The notes beneath the pieces were generated by a model that saw nothing but the letters and a program-made list of their open reading frames with translations, did no database searches and was not told the origin of the DNA. A stretch of DNA of 64,000 bases from Streptomyces violaceusniger Tu 4113 (GTDB lineage Bacteria; Actinomycetota; Actinomycetes; Streptomycetales; Streptomycetaceae). Positions 44,568 through 56,957 of this stretch are shown in pieces. The translations under genes and the position numbers were made by a program. Position 1 is the first letter of the stretch; each line of letters starts with the position of its first letter. The stretch spans positions 3,100,001 to 3,164,000 of the forward strand of contig NC_015957.1 of NCBI RefSeq assembly GCF_000147815.2. The letters run 5' to 3'.

Positions 44568-47239
44568 TGGAGTCGGCTGAAATCCGCCGCCGCTGGCTGC
44601 GCTTCTTCGAGGAGCGCGGGCACACCGTCGTGCCGTCGGCGTCGCTCATCGCGGACGACCCGACGCTGCTGCTGGTCCCCGCGGGCATGGTCCCCTTCAA
44701 GCCGTACTTCCTCGGCGAGGTCAAGCCGCCCTTCGACCGGGCCGTCAGCGTGCAGAAGTGCGTGCGCACCCCGGACATCGAAGAGGTCGGCAAGACCACC
44801 CGCCACGGCACCTTCTTCCAGATGTGCGGGAACTTCTCGTTCGGCGACTACTTCAAGGAAGGCGCCATCACCTACGCCTGGGAGCTGCTGACCAGCTCGC
44901 AGGAGGAGGGCGGCTACGGCCTCGACCCCGAGCGGCTGTGGATCACCGTCTACGAGCAGGACGACGAGGCCGAGCGCATCTGGCGCGAGGTGATCGGCGT
45001 CCCCGCCGAGCGTATCCAGCGCCTGGGCATGGGCCCGAACTACTGGTCCATGGGCGTCCCCGGCCCCTGCGGTCCCTGCTCCGAGATCAACTACGACCGT
45101 GGTCCGGAGTTCGGCGAGGAGGGCGGCCCGGCCGTCAACGACGAGCGCTACGTGGAGATCTGGAACCTGGTCTTCATGCAGTACGAGCGCGGTGCGGGCG
45201 AGGGCAAGGAGAACTTCCCGATCCTCGGCGAGCTGCCCAGCAAGAACATCGACACCGGCCTCGGCCTCGAGCGCCTCGCGATGATCCTGCAGGGCGTGCG
45301 GAACATGTACGAGACCGACACCCTGCGCGTCGTCATGGACAAGGCCACCGAGCTGACCGGGGTCGCCTACGGCGCCGCCCATGAGTCCGACGTCTCGCTG
45401 CGCGTGGTCGCCGACCATATGCGCACCTCCGTCATGCTCATCGGCGACGGCGTCACCCCCGGCAACGAGGGCCGCGGCTATGTGCTGCGCCGCATCATGC
45501 GCCGCGCCATCCGCAACATGCGCATCCTCGGCGCCACCGAGCCGGTCGTCGGCGAGCTGGTCGACGTCGTCCTCAAGACGATGGGCCAGCAGTACCCGGA
45601 GCTGCTGACCGACCGCAAGCGCATCGAGACCGTCGCCCTCGCCGAGGAGTCGGCCTTCCTCAAGACGCTCAAGGCCGGCACCAACATCCTCGACACCGCC
45701 GTCACCGACACCAAGGCCGCCGGTGGCAGCGTGCTCGCCGGCGACAAGGCGTTCCTGCTCCACGACACCTGGGGCTTCCCGATCGACCTCACCCTCGAGA
45801 TGGCCGCCGAACAGGGCCTCTCGGTGGACGAGGCGGGCTTCCGCCGGCTGATGAAGGAGCAGCGGGAGCGCGCCAAGGCCGACGCCAAGGCCAAGAAGAC
45901 CGGCCACGCCGACCTGTCCGCCTACCGCGAGGTGGCCGACAGCTCCGGCCTGACCGAGTTCACCGGCTACAGCCACACCGAGGGCGAGTCCACCATCGTC
46001 GGCCTGCTGGTCGACGGGGTGTCCTCGCCCGCCGCCGGCGAGGGCGACGAGGTCGAGGTCGTCCTGGACCGCACCCCGTTCTACGCCGAGGGCGGCGGCC
46101 AGCTCGCCGACACCGGCCGGATCACGCTGGACACCGGCGCCGTGGTGGAGGTCCGGGACGTCCAGCAGCCGGTGCCCGGCGTCAGCGTGCACAAGGGCGT
46201 CGTCCAGGTCGGCGAGGTGACGGTCGGCGCCGGTGTCCACGCCCGGATCGACATCACGCGCCGCCGCGCCATCGCCCGCGCCCACAGCGCCACCCACCTC
46301 ACCCACCAGGCGCTGCGCGATGCGCTGGGCCCCACCGCCGCCCAGGCCGGTTCGGAGAACTCGCCCGGCCGCTTCCGCTTCGACTTCGGCTCGCCGGCCG
46401 CCGTGCCCGGCGGGGTCCTCATGGACGTCGAGCAGAAGATCAACGAAGTGCTCTCGCGGGAACTCGACGTCTCCGCCGAGGTGATGAGCATGGACGAGGC
46501 CAAGAAGCAGGGCGCCATCGCGGAGTTCGGCGAGAAGTACGGCGACCGGGTGCGCGTGGTGACCATCGGCGACTTCTCCAAGGAGCTGTGCGGTGGCACG
46601 CATGTGCACAACACCGCTCAGCTCGGTCTGGTGAAGCTGCTCGGCGAATCCTCCATCGGCTCCGGTGTGCGCCGGGTCGAGGCCCTGGTGGGCGTCGACG
46701 CCTACAACTTCCTCGCCCGTGAGCACACCGTCGTCTCCCAGCTCACCGACTTGGTCAAGGGCCGCCCCGAGGAGCTCCCGGAGAAGATCTCCGGCATGCT
46801 GGGCAAGCTCAAGGAGGCCGAGAAGGAGATCGAGCGGTTCCGCGCCGAGAAAGTGCTGCAGGCCGCCGCCGGTCTCGCCCAGGGCGCCAAGGACGTCCGG
46901 GGCACGGCCCTGGTCGCCGCCAAGGTGCCGGACGGCACCTCCGCCGACGATCTGCGCAAGCTGGTCCTGGACGTGCGCGGGCGCATCCCGGGCGACCGCC
47001 CCGCCGTAGTCGCCCTCTTCACCGTGGCGGGCGGCCGTCCGCTCACCGTGATCGCCACCAATGAGGCCGCCCGTGAGCGCGGTCTCAAGGCCGGTGACCT
47101 GGTCCGCACCGCCGCCAAGACACTCGGCGGCGGAGGCGGCGGCAAGCCGGACGTGGCCCAGGGCGGCGGCCAGAACCCGGACGCCGTCGGCGAGGCCATC
47201 GAGGCCGTCGAGCGGCTTGTCACGGAATCGGGCCGTTAG
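44567..47239 (+). CDS. alaS: Alanine-tRNA ligase
   Basis: An 890-residue class II synthetase. Catalytic domain with [22 protein letters not shown] and the motif region GPCGPCSEI; editing domain with [10 protein letters not shown] (HxxxH) and the zinc motif [10 protein letters not shown]-terminal oligomerisation/C-Ala domain with a coiled coil ([19 protein letters not shown]) and Gly-rich [14 protein letters not shown]. Length is normal. Start ATG at 44567, with AATGAGGACC just upstream. Confidence 0.98.
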   Translation: MESAEIRRRWLRFFEERGHTVVPSASLIADDPTLLLVPAGMVPFKPYFLGEVKPPFDRAVSVQKCVRTPDIEEVGKTTRHGTFFQMCGNFSFGDYFKEGAITYAWELLTSSQEEGGYGLDPERLWITVYEQDDEAERIWREVIGVPAERIQRLGMGPNYWSMGVPGPCGPCSEINYDRGPEFGEEGGPAVNDERYVEIWNLVFMQYERGAGEGKENFPILGELPSKNIDTGLGLERLAMILQGVRNMYETDTLRVVMDKATELTGVAYGAAHESDVSLRVVADHMRTSVMLIGDGVTPGNEGRGYVLRRIMRRAIRNMRILGATEPVVGELVDVVLKTMGQQYPELLTDRKRIETVALAEESAFLKTLKAGTNILDTAVTDTKAAGGSVLAGDKAFLLHDTWGFPIDLTLEMAAEQGLSVDEAGFRRLMKEQRERAKADAKAKKTGHADLSAYREVADSSGLTEFTGYSHTEGESTIVGLLVDGVSSPAAGEGDEVEVVLDRTPFYAEGGGQLADTGRITLDTGAVVEVRDVQQPVPGVSVHKGVVQVGEVTVGAGVHARIDITRRRAIARAHSATHLTHQALRDALGPTAAQAGSENSPGRFRFDFGSPAAVPGGVLMDVEQKINEVLSRELDVSAEVMSMDEAKKQGAIAEFGEKYGDRVRVVTIGDFSKELCGGTHVHNTAQLGLVKLLGESSIGSGVRRVEALVGVDAYNFLAREHTVVSQLTDLVKGRPEELPEKISGMLGKLKEAEKEIERFRAEKVLQAAAGLAQGAKDVRGTALVAAKVPDGTSADDLRKLVLDVRGRIPGDRPAVVALFTVAGGRPLTVIATNEAARERGLKAGDLVRTAAKTLGGGGGGKPDVAQGGGQNPDAVGEAIEAVERLVTESGR

Positions 47240-47241
47240 TC

Positions 47242-47706
47242 GTGCGACGCGGCAGGCGGATCGCCATCGACGTCGGGGACGCCCGGATCGGGGTCGCCTC
47301 GTGCGACCCCGACGGGATCCTCGCCACACCTGTGGAGACCGTGCCGGGACGCGACATCCCGGCCGCCCACAAGCGGCTCGCGGCGCTCGTCGAGGAGTAC
47401 GAACCGCTCGAAGTGGTGGTCGGCCTGCCGCGCTCGCTCAGCGGGCGCGAGGGGCCGGCCGCGGCCAAAGTGCGCACCTTCGCGCGCGAGTTGGCGCGGC
47501 GGGTCGCCCCGGTGCCGGTACGGCTCGTCGACGAGCGTATGACCACTGTCACAGCGTCCCAGGGGCTGCGTGCCTCCGGGGTGACGTCGAAGAAGGGCCG
47601 CTCGGTGGTTGACCAGGCAGCCGCCGTGGTGATCCTGCAGAGCGCGCTGGAGACCGAGCGGGTCTCGGGCCGGGCCCCCGGAGAAGCCGTCGAAGTGGTC
47701 ATCTGA
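47242..47706 (+). CDS. ruvX: Holliday junction resolvase-like RuvX/YqgF
   Basis: A 154-residue RNase H-fold protein: [19 protein letters not shown] (first catalytic Asp), [31 protein letters not shown] (Glu) and [13 protein letters not shown] (Asp). YqgF proteins process 16S rRNA 5' ends in bacteria and may resolve junctions. It follows alaS by 2 bases, GTG start, and probably lies on the same transcript. Confidence 0.93.
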   Translation: MRRGRRIAIDVGDARIGVASCDPDGILATPVETVPGRDIPAAHKRLAALVEEYEPLEVVVGLPRSLSGREGPAAAKVRTFARELARRVAPVPVRLVDERMTTVTASQGLRASGVTSKKGRSVVDQAAAVVILQSALETERVSGRAPGEAVEVVI

Positions 47707-47797
47707 TCGCGGTACGGTAACGTTCCGCGCGACATGGCCGCCGCCACCCGTGCCACGCACACGCCGGGCGGTGACCACCTCCGTCGCTAGGGGATCG

Positions 47798-49633
47798 ATG
47801 ACTGAGTACGGCCGGGGACCAGGCTCCCAACCGTGGCCTCCCGAGGATCCGCTGTACGGGGACGGAGAGTGGAACGGCCACCCCACGGCGGCCGGTCAGG
47901 ATCCCTACGCGCAGGCCCCCTACGCGCAGGCCCCCTACGCTCAGGATCAGTACGCTCAGGATCAGTACGCGCAGGACCCCTATGCGCAGGACGTCTACCG
48001 ACAGGATCCGTACGGTCAGGGCTCCTACGGGCAGGACGCGTACGCCCAGGATCCCTACGGGCACCAGCAGTATCCGCACGGATATCAGCAGGATCCCCAG
48101 CAGCAGCACCAGCAGCATCAGCAGCCCCAGTGGGACGGCCAGGACGGTGGCTACCCGCATCAGCGGCACCCGCAGGAGTACCCCGGCCAGGGTGTTCCCT
48201 ATCCGCCCCAGGACGGCTCGTACGGGGGCATGGATCCGCAGGATCCCTACGGGGGCCAGGGCGCTTCCTACCCGGCCCAGGACGCCTATCAGGGACAACA
48301 GCAGTCAGCGCAGGCCCCCTCGGGGCCCCAGGGCCCTCATGCGCCCCCGCAGACACAGCAGATGCCCACGGTGTCCGCGGAGCACCAGGTGCCGCGTCAG
48401 CGTGAGGCTCCCGAGGAGCCGTTTGCCCGGGCGGACGGCGAGGACGACCACCCGTTCTTCACGGACGGCGGCGGCCGGGGCCTGGACGACGCGGCGGACG
48501 ATGACGATGACGACGACGAGGCCGGCGCGCGCGGCGGCAAGAAGGGCAAGGGCAAGCCCAAGAAGCGCCGCAGCGGCGTGGCGTGCCTCTTTGTCACCGT
48601 CGTCCTGGTGGGCGCCGTCGGCGGAGGCGGCTACTACGCCTACGACTTCTGGCAGACCCGCTTCGGCCCCGCACCCGACTACTCCGGTGACGGCACCGGC
48701 CAGATCGAGGTGGACGTTCCCTCCGGCTCCGGCAATGCCGAGATCGGCTCGATCCTCGCCGACAAGGGCGTGGTCAAGAGCAGTGGCGCCTTTGTCAAGG
48801 CGGTGGAGGACAGCGGCAAGTTCGTCCAGCCGGGCACGTACAGCCTGCGCAAGGAGATGTCCGGCGCGGCGGCGGTCAAGCTGATGCTCGACCCCACCAG
48901 CAGCAACGCCCTGATCGTCACCGAGGGCATGCGCGACGCCGCGATCTACACGGCGATCGACAAGAAGATCGGCGTCAAGGCGGGTACCACCGCGGACATC
49001 GCCAAGAAGGAGGCGAAGAACCTCGGGCTGCCTTCCTGGGCCGACGACAACAGCAAGATCAAGGATCCGCTGGAAGGGTTCCTCTACCCGTCCCGCTACA
49101 GCGTGGGCAAGGGCGCCAAGCCCGCTGACGTGCTGCGCAAGATGGTCGCCGAGGCCAACCGCAACTACGGCAGCCAGGACCTGGAGGGCAAGGCGAAGGA
49201 GCTGGGCCTCAAGTCCCCGCTCCAGCTCATCAGCGTGGCCAGCCTGGTCCAGGCGGAGGGCGTCACCCACGACGACTTCCGGAAGATGGCCGAGGTCGTC
49301 TACAACCGGCTCAAGCCCGCGAATCCGGAGACCTACGGCAAGCTGGAATTCGACTCCACGTACAACTACATCAAGAATCAGAGCAAGCTGGATATCCCGA
49401 TCAGCGAGATCAAGGGATACGACAATCCGTACAACACCTACTTCTACAAGGGGCTCCCGCCGGGCCCGATCGGCAATCCGGGTGCGGACGCGCTGAAGGC
49501 GTCGCTGAACCCGACCTCCGACGGGTGGTACTACTTTGTCGCGGTAGGCGGGAAGAGCCAGTTCTCCAAGACCTACGCGGATCACCAGAAGTGGGTCGAC
49601 AAGTTCAATAAGCAGCGCACGAACAACGGCTGA
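47798..49633 (+). CDS. mltG: Endolytic murein transglycosylase MltG with long repetitive cytosolic N terminus
   Basis: A 611-residue YceG/MltG protein that cleaves nascent peptidoglycan strands outside the membrane. Residues 1-259 are cytosolic and low-complexity: DPYAQ-type pentapeptide repeats (about 35-90), Gln/His-rich stretch, an Asp run near 231-240 and a Lys/Arg patch just before the membrane helix (260-282). The external part contains LysM-like and YceG segments with catalytic Glu near residue 487 in SLVQAEGVTHDDF, then FDSTYNY and GLPPGPIGNPG. E. coli MltG (340 aa) lacks the repeats. ATG at 47798 follows AGGGGATCG. It precedes aroE, as often in bacteria. Confidence 0.94.
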   Translation: MTEYGRGPGSQPWPPEDPLYGDGEWNGHPTAAGQDPYAQAPYAQAPYAQDQYAQDQYAQDPYAQDVYRQDPYGQGSYGQDAYAQDPYGHQQYPHGYQQDPQQQHQQHQQPQWDGQDGGYPHQRHPQEYPGQGVPYPPQDGSYGGMDPQDPYGGQGASYPAQDAYQGQQQSAQAPSGPQGPHAPPQTQQMPTVSAEHQVPRQREAPEEPFARADGEDDHPFFTDGGGRGLDDAADDDDDDDEAGARGGKKGKGKPKKRRSGVACLFVTVVLVGAVGGGGYYAYDFWQTRFGPAPDYSGDGTGQIEVDVPSGSGNAEIGSILADKGVVKSSGAFVKAVEDSGKFVQPGTYSLRKEMSGAAAVKLMLDPTSSNALIVTEGMRDAAIYTAIDKKIGVKAGTTADIAKKEAKNLGLPSWADDNSKIKDPLEGFLYPSRYSVGKGAKPADVLRKMVAEANRNYGSQDLEGKAKELGLKSPLQLISVASLVQAEGVTHDDFRKMAEVVYNRLKPANPETYGKLEFDSTYNYIKNQSKLDIPISEIKGYDNPYNTYFYKGLPPGPIGNPGADALKASLNPTSDGWYYFVAVGGKSQFSKTYADHQKWVDKFNKQRTNNG

Positions 49634-49639
49634 GGAAAG

Positions 49640-50467
49640 ATGTCGGAAAACCGCAGGGCAGCGGTGCTCGGTTCGCCGATCGCCCACTCCCTGTCACCGG
49701 TGCTGCACCGCGCGGCGTACCGGGAGCTGGGCCTGAGCGGCTGGACGTACGACCGCTTCGAGGTGGACGAGACCGCGTTGCCGGACTTCTTCAAGCACCT
49801 CGGCGAGGACGGGGGACCGGCCTGGGCCGGGCTGTCCCTGACCATGCCGCTCAAGCGCGCCGTCATCCCGCTGCTGGACGAGATCACCGACACCGCGGCA
49901 TCGGTGGAGGCCGTCAATACGGTCGTCTTCACCGACGACGGCCGCAGGCTCGGGGACAACACCGATATCCCGGGCATGCTGGCGGCGCTGCGGGAGCGCG
50001 GTGTCGGGCGCGTGGCGCGCGCCGCCGTGCTGGGCGCCGGTGCCACCGCCTCCTCGGCGCTGGCCGCGCTCTCCCGGATCTGCGACGGCGAGGTCACCGC
50101 ATACGTCCGCAGCGAGGCCCGCGCCGCCGAGATGCGGCAGTGGGGCGAGCGGCTGGGCGTCGCGGTGCGCACGGCGGACTGGGGCGACGCGGCCGAGGCG
50201 CTCGACGCGCCCCTGGTGATCGCCACGACCCCCGCGGGCACCACCGACGCGCTCGCCGCGTCCGTACCGGACCGCCCCGGCGCGCTCTTCGACGTCCTCT
50301 ACGAGCCCTGGCCGACCCCGCTCGCCGCCGCCTGGGCGGCGCGCGGCGGCTCGGTCGTCGGCGGCCTGGACCTCCTGGTCCACCAGGCGGTGCTCCAGGT
50401 CGAGCAGATGACGGGCCGCGCCCCCGCGCCGCTGGCCGCGATGCGCGAGGCGCTGGCGTCGCGCTGA
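49640..50467 (+). CDS. aroE: Shikimate dehydrogenase
   Basis: A 275-residue NADP-dependent enzyme reducing 3-dehydroshikimate. The shikimate-binding motif GSPIAHSLSPVLHRAAYREL, catalytic Lys in LTMPLKRAVIPLLD, NTDIPGM (Asp) and the nucleotide-binding VLGAGATASSALAAL are present. GAGGAAAG precedes the ATG, 7 bases after the mltG stop. Third-step enzyme clustered with aroC, aroK and aroB. Confidence 0.95.
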   Translation: MSENRRAAVLGSPIAHSLSPVLHRAAYRELGLSGWTYDRFEVDETALPDFFKHLGEDGGPAWAGLSLTMPLKRAVIPLLDEITDTAASVEAVNTVVFTDDGRRLGDNTDIPGMLAALRERGVGRVARAAVLGAGATASSALAALSRICDGEVTAYVRSEARAAEMRQWGERLGVAVRTADWGDAAEALDAPLVIATTPAGTTDALAASVPDRPGALFDVLYEPWPTPLAAAWAARGGSVVGGLDLLVHQAVLQVEQMTGRAPAPLAAMREALASR

Positions 50468-50670
50468 CCCGCCTCATGGGCTCCTCGGCGGCCCCCGACC
50501 GGCCGGGCGCGACCGTCCCCCGACCCGTCCCCGGCCCGCCGCGACCGTCCACCCCATGGACCATGCACCGATGAGACTCCCGGGTCGTGGGAGGATCGGA
50601 GGTGCGGGCCGGAGTCGCGCGGACCGGGTCGCGCCGCAAGACGTCGAGGCACGCGCATGAGGGAGCACCG

Positions 50671-51851
50671 TTGAGCAGGTTGCGCTGGCTGACCGCGGGG
50701 GAGTCGCACGGCCCCGCACTCGTGGCGACGCTGGAGGGGCTGCCCGCCGGGGTGCCGATCACCACCGACATGGTGGCGGACGCCCTGGCCCGACGGCGGC
50801 TCGGCTATGGCCGCGGTGCCCGGATGAAGTTCGAGCGCGACGAGGTCACCTTCCTCGGCGGCGTACGGCACGGACTGACCCTCGGCTCCCCGGTCGCGAT
50901 CATGGTCGGCAACACGGAGTGGCCGAAGTGGGAGCAGGTCATGGCCGCCGACCCGGTGGACCCCGAGATCCTCGAGGGACTCGCCCGTAACGCCCCGCTC
51001 ACCCGCCCCCGCCCCGGCCACGCGGACCTGGCCGGTATGCAGAAGTACGGTTTCGACGAGGCCCGGCCGATCCTGGAGCGCGCCAGCGCCCGCGAGACCG
51101 CCGCCCGGGTGGCGCTGGGCACCGTCGCCCGCTCCTACCTCAAGGAGACGGCCGGGATCGAGATCGTCTCGCATGTCGTGGAGCTGGCCGCCGCGAAGGC
51201 GCCGTACGGCGTCTACCCCAAGCCCTCCGACGTCGAGAAGCTGGACGCCGACCCGGTGCGCTGCCTGGACGCCGACGCGAGCAAGGCGATGGTGGCCGAG
51301 ATCGACCAGGCCCACAAGGACGGCGACACCCTCGGCGGCGTCGTCGAGGTGCTCGCGTACGGCGTGCCGGTGGGCCTCGGCTCCCATGTGCACTGGGACC
51401 GCCGGCTCGACGCACGGCTGGCCGGCGCGCTCATGGGCATCCAGGCCATCAAGGGCGTCGAGGTCGGCGACGGCTTCGACCTGGCGCGGGTGCCCGGCTC
51501 CAAGGCCCATGACGAGATCGTCTCCACGGACGAGGGCATCCGGCGCTCCTCGGGCCGCTCCGGCGGCACCGAGGGCGGGCTGACCACCGGCGAGCTGTTG
51601 CGCGTGCGGGCCGCGATGAAGCCGATCGCGACCGTGCCGAAGGCGCTGGCCACCATCGATGTGACCACCGGCGAGCCGACCAAGGCCCACCACCAGCGCT
51701 CCGACGTCTGTGCCGTCCCGGCGGCCGGGATCGTCGCCGAGGCGATGGTCGCGCTGGTCCTGGCGGACGCGGTCGCCGAGAAGTTCGGCGGCGACTCGGT
51801 CACCGAGACGCGGCGTAATGTGCGGGGCTTCCTCGAGAACCTGGCCATTCG

Positions 51852-51855
<4 letters not shown>
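50671..51855 (+). CDS. aroC: Chorismate synthase
   Basis: A 394-residue FMN-dependent enzyme, final step of the shikimate pathway. Signatures: [51 protein letters not shown] and RSGGTEGGL. Start is TTG at 50671, 6 bases after GAGGGAG; no ATG or GTG fits. The 203-bp gap after aroE contains no gene I recognise and may hold a promoter. The stop overlaps aroK by 4 bases. Confidence 0.97.
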
Positions 51856-53683
<1,828 letters not shown>

Positions 53684-53740
53684 CGCGGAAGGTAATCCGT
53701 CGTCGCCGTTGGCGTCGCGTCGCAACTCTGTCATCGCCCT

Positions 53741-53768
53741 CGAAGCCCGCGGCATCGCCGCGGGCTTT
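53741..53768 (+). terminator. aroB terminator
   Basis: 10-bp perfect stem (53743-53752 with 53758-53767), loop CATCG, followed by TTTCG. The remaining 200 bases before the next gene hold no recognised gene and presumably its promoter. Confidence 0.8.
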
Positions 53769-53968
53769 CGAACAGCTTCCCAACCTCTCGTAGTTGTGGC
53801 CCTTACGAATTGCCTGGCAGGCAAGGGGTGGCGGGCGCACAACGGGTTTGCGGGGCGTTCACACAGCGGCGCTCTGGGCAGGTACCGTTCGGTAGGAGCG
53901 GCCTCACCGCCGTATCAACGTGACAGTTGTCGGATGAGAACTGCCTGTACGAGACGGAGTGCCACCGG

Positions 53969-54952
53969 ATGCAGCATGCAGTGGGAGCTCCGCTGCCACC
54001 GCCCCACCAGCCGGGGCCGGTGCCCGGTCCGCAGGGTGCGGGCTGGGCCCAGGGCGCGAGTGCGAACCATCACCCGGGACCTCACCCCAATCCCCCCGCC
54101 CCGCCCGCGCCTCCGGTGCCCGGGCACCCCGCCCCGCCCGCGCCTCCGGTGCCCGGGCACCCCGCCCCGCCCGCGCCTCCGGTGCCCGGGCACCCCGCCC
54201 CGCCCGCGCCTCCGGTGCCCGCGCAGCACCCCGCACCGCCCGCGCAGCATCCGGTATCGCCTCCGCCGGCCCCGCCCGCGCACCCCGGGGCGCCGCTGGA
54301 GACGGTGAACACCACCGGCCATATCCAGCTCCCGCCCGGCGGTCCGGTGCCGCTGCCGCACCCCCCGGCGGACCCGTCGGTCGCCGATGTCTCGCAGGCG
54401 GCCGTGGCGGTCCTGCTGATCGGACCGGCCGGGGCGGGCAAGACGACGGTCGCGCGCCACTGGGCCGACCGCCGCCGGGTGCCGACCGCGCACATCAGCC
54501 TCGACGATGTGCGGGAGTGGGTCCGGTCCGGTTTCGCCAACCCCCAGTCGGGGTGGAACGAGAACTCCGAGGCGCAGTATCGTCTCGCCCGCCGCACCTG
54601 CGGCTTCGCCGCCCGTAACTTCCTGGCCAACGGGATCTCCTGCATCCTCGACGACGCCGTCTTCCCCGACCGCCCGGTCGTCGGTCTCGGCGGCTGGAAG
54701 CGCCATGTGGGCCCCGGTCTGCTGCCGGTGGTGGTCCTTCCGGGCCTGGAGATCGTCCTGGAGCGGAACGCGGCCCGCACCGGTAACCGCCGCCTCAGCG
54801 ACGAGGAGGTGGCGCGGATCCACGGCCGGATGGCCGGGTGGTACGGCTCCGGCCTGCCGATCATCGACAACTCCACGTATGACGTGGAGACCACGGCCCG
54901 CATGCTCGACGAGGTGGTCACCCGCTCCATCGCAAGCCCACCGAGCTGGTAA
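53969..54952 (+). CDS. Proline-rich AAA/zeta-toxin-like P-loop kinase
   Basis: A 327-residue protein. Residues 1-145 are Pro/Ala-rich and disordered, with four 11-residue repeats PAPPAPPVPGH. The C-terminal domain is a P-loop kinase/ATPase: LIGPAGAGKTTVARHWA (Walker A about 150-160), HISLDDVREWVRSG, and ERNAARTGNRRLSDEEVARIHG, resembling AAA_33 or zeta-toxin-type small-molecule kinases. The substrate is unknown. It is conserved beside aroB/pepQ in streptomycetes from memory (near SCO1493). The ATG at 53969 has GGAG at about 10 bases; a TTG at 53927 could add 14 residues. Confidence 0.85.
   Translation: MQHAVGAPLPPPHQPGPVPGPQGAGWAQGASANHHPGPHPNPPAPPAPPVPGHPAPPAPPVPGHPAPPAPPVPGHPAPPAPPVPAQHPAPPAQHPVSPPPAPPAHPGAPLETVNTTGHIQLPPGGPVPLPHPPADPSVADVSQAAVAVLLIGPAGAGKTTVARHWADRRRVPTAHISLDDVREWVRSGFANPQSGWNENSEAQYRLARRTCGFAARNFLANGISCILDDAVFPDRPVVGLGGWKRHVGPGLLPVVVLPGLEIVLERNAARTGNRRLSDEEVARIHGRMAGWYGSGLPIIDNSTYDVETTARMLDEVVTRSIASPPSW
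54101..54232 (+). repeat. 33-bp in-frame tandem repeat (four units)
   Basis: Units start at 54101, 54134, 54167 and 54200; the first three are nearly identical. They encode PAPPAPPVPGH and expand the disordered proline-rich region of the ATPase. Confidence 0.9.
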
Positions 54953-55200
54953 CCACGGCCGCCCCTTTTTGAGGCTCGGTTCGCCTCCGGGCGCCTCAGT
55001 CTCTCCCCCCCCGGCTACCGCTGGGAGGTGCCCCCTGTCGACGGTCGACCGTGCTCGGCCTCTTCGTTCCTCAGAGGCCTGCGCGCGCGCTCCCTTTCGA
55101 CAGCGACTCGACAGCGACTCGACAGCGACGCGCCCCTTCGGCTCACTCGCCGGAGCCATTGGAGGAGCCAAGACCCCTGAGCGTGCGTACGCTCGGGGAC
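54953..55200 (+). other. Repeat-rich intergenic region before the peptidase gene
   Basis: No gene is recognised in these 248 bases. Contents include a C8 run near 55007, short self-complementary pieces and three 11-base units CGACAGCGACT at 55098-55108, 55109-55119 and 55120-55129. It looks like a decayed intergenic repeat element of the kind scattered in streptomycete genomes; GGAGGAGCC at 55161 is not adjacent to any start. Confidence 0.5.
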
Positions 55201-56325
55201 ATGTCCGAGGTGTACGCGGCCCGACGTGCCCGTCTGCACGATCAGTGCACCGCGGCCGGGAGCGCGGCGGCGCTGGTGTCCCGGCCCGCCAATGTGCGCT
55301 ATCTGTGCGGCGCCGTGCCGCCCGGAGCCGTGCTGCTGCTCGGCCCGGTCCAGGATGTGCTGGTGGCCACCGAGATCCCGTCCGCTCCACCGCTCTCTCC
55401 GTCCCTCTCCTCGGGCCCGACGCGTTCGGACGAGCCCCGGCTGCTCGTCATTCCCGGCGCGGACGGCGATCCGGTGGTGGCCGCCGCCGATCTGGCCGCG
55501 GCGGACGGCGCCGACTCGCTGGCCGTCGAGGAGCACGATCTGACCGTCGCCCGCCATCGGGCGCTCGGCGCCGCCGCGCCCCGGCTCCGTCTGGCCGATC
55601 TGGACCGCGCCGTCGAGCAGTTGCGGCTCGTCAAGGACGACGAGGAGATCTCCTGTATGCGGATCGCCGGGGAGCTGGCCGATCAGGCGCTCGGCGAGCT
55701 GCTGGAGTCGATTCTGGTGGGCCGCACCGAGCGTCATCTGGCGCTGGAGCTGGAGCGCCGGCTGGTGGACCACGGCGCGGACGGCCCGGCCTTCCCCACC
55801 GTCGTCGCGGCGGGGCCCAACGCGGGACGCCCCGGCCATCTGCCCACCGACCGGCGGGTCGAGGAGGGCGACTTCCTCACCATCTGCCTGGGTGCCGACT
55901 ACCGCGGCTACCGCTGCCAGGTGGGCCGTACCTTCGTCATCGGACCCTCGCCCGCGGACTGGCAGGTCGAGCTGTACGATGCCGTCTTCGCCGCCCAGCG
56001 GGCCGGGCGGGAGGCGCTGTTGCCGGGCCGGGCCTACTGCGATGTGGACCGGGTGACCCGCCAGGTGCTGACCGCGGCGGGCTACGGAGACGCCCTCGAA
56101 CCGTGCACCGGACACGGTGTGGGCCTGGAAATCGACGAGGACCCTCGGCTCACACCGTCCGCCATGGGTAAACTGGACGCTTGTGTGCCGGTCACCGTCG
56201 AGCCGGGGGTCCACCTCCCGGGACGGGGCGGTGTCCGGATCGATGACACGCTCGTCGTCCGCCCCGAGGCGGACGGCGGACCCGAGCTACTCACCATCAC
56301 GACCAAAGAGCTGCTCGCACTCTGA
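55201..56325 (+). CDS. M24 (pita-bread) aminopeptidase P-like protein with altered metal site
   Basis: A 374-residue homologue of Xaa-Pro peptidases. The N-terminal creatinase-like domain (1-145) leads into the pita-bread fold with [47 protein letters not shown] and [14 protein letters not shown]. At the five metal-ligand positions the canonical D-D-H-E-E becomes C229, Q240, H305, E334 and D348, so normal dinuclear activity is doubtful. ATG at 55201 chosen because the preceding frame codes only the repeat region; no strong ribosome binding site is seen. From memory the S. coelicolor orthologue keeps similar substitutions, so this is a subfamily trait. It is upstream of efp. Confidence 0.88.
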   Translation: MSEVYAARRARLHDQCTAAGSAAALVSRPANVRYLCGAVPPGAVLLLGPVQDVLVATEIPSAPPLSPSLSSGPTRSDEPRLLVIPGADGDPVVAAADLAAADGADSLAVEEHDLTVARHRALGAAAPRLRLADLDRAVEQLRLVKDDEEISCMRIAGELADQALGELLESILVGRTERHLALELERRLVDHGADGPAFPTVVAAGPNAGRPGHLPTDRRVEEGDFLTICLGADYRGYRCQVGRTFVIGPSPADWQVELYDAVFAAQRAGREALLPGRAYCDVDRVTRQVLTAAGYGDALEPCTGHGVGLEIDEDPRLTPSAMGKLDACVPVTVEPGVHLPGRGGVRIDDTLVVRPEADGGPELLTITTKELLAL

Positions 56326-56388
56326 AGAACAGGGCGCGCCGGCGGCTTTCTGGTCTCCGCCAGCTGTAGTCCAGGAGAACCCGCAACC

Positions 56389-56955
56389 GTGGCATCCACG
56401 AACGACCTCAAGAACGGCTTGGTGCTCAAGCTCGAAGGCGGCCAGCTCTGGTCCGTCGTCGAGTTCCAGCACGTCAAGCCCGGCAAGGGCCCCGCCTTCG
56501 TGCGCACCAAGCTCAAGAACGTGCTGTCCGGCAAGGTGGTCGACAAGACCTTCAACGCCGGCGTGAAGGTCGAGACGGCCAATGTCGACAAGCGCGGCAT
56601 GCAGTTCTCGTACAAGGACGGCGAGAGCTTTGTGTTCATGGACATGGACACTTTCGACCAGATCTACATCACCCCCGAGGTCGTGGGCGACAACGCCCGC
56701 TATCTGCTGGAGGGCTTCGAGGCCGTCGTGGCGATGTACGAGGGCAACCCGCTGTACGTCGAGCTCCCCGCCGCCGTCGAGCTGGTGATCGAGTACACCG
56801 AGCCGGGCGTCCAGGGCGACCGCTCCACCGGTGGCAGCAAGCCCGCCAAGCTGGAGACCGGCTACGAGATCGGCGTGCCGCTGTTCATCACCACCGGTGA
56901 GAAGATCAAGGTCGACACCCGCTCCGGCGAGTACCTCGGTCGGGTGAACAACTAA
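56389..56955 (+). CDS. efp: Elongation factor P
   Basis: A 188-residue three-domain factor that relieves ribosome stalling at polyproline. The loop that reaches the P-site tRNA is [17 protein letters not shown] with Lys at the tip; the following GPA (not GQA) and absence of nearby modification genes fit the unmodified-lysine type described in actinobacteria. Domains II/III are conserved ([30 protein letters not shown]). GGAGAACC precedes the GTG start. Three bases separate it from nusB. Confidence 0.97.
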   Translation: MASTNDLKNGLVLKLEGGQLWSVVEFQHVKPGKGPAFVRTKLKNVLSGKVVDKTFNAGVKVETANVDKRGMQFSYKDGESFVFMDMDTFDQIYITPEVVGDNARYLLEGFEAVVAMYEGNPLYVELPAAVELVIEYTEPGVQGDRSTGGSKPAKLETGYEIGVPLFITTGEKIKVDTRSGEYLGRVNN

Positions 56956-56957
56956 CC

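Noticed and set aside
44165..47329. Antisense frame of over 1,000 codons opposite alaS
   Set aside because: It is the mirror of alaS codon bias, with no recognisable protein domain and no ribosome binding site.
54953..55200. Extension of the peptidase gene upstream to 55051
   Set aside because: The frame is open but encodes low-complexity repeat-derived sequence with no homologous N terminus; ATG 55201 begins the conserved domain.
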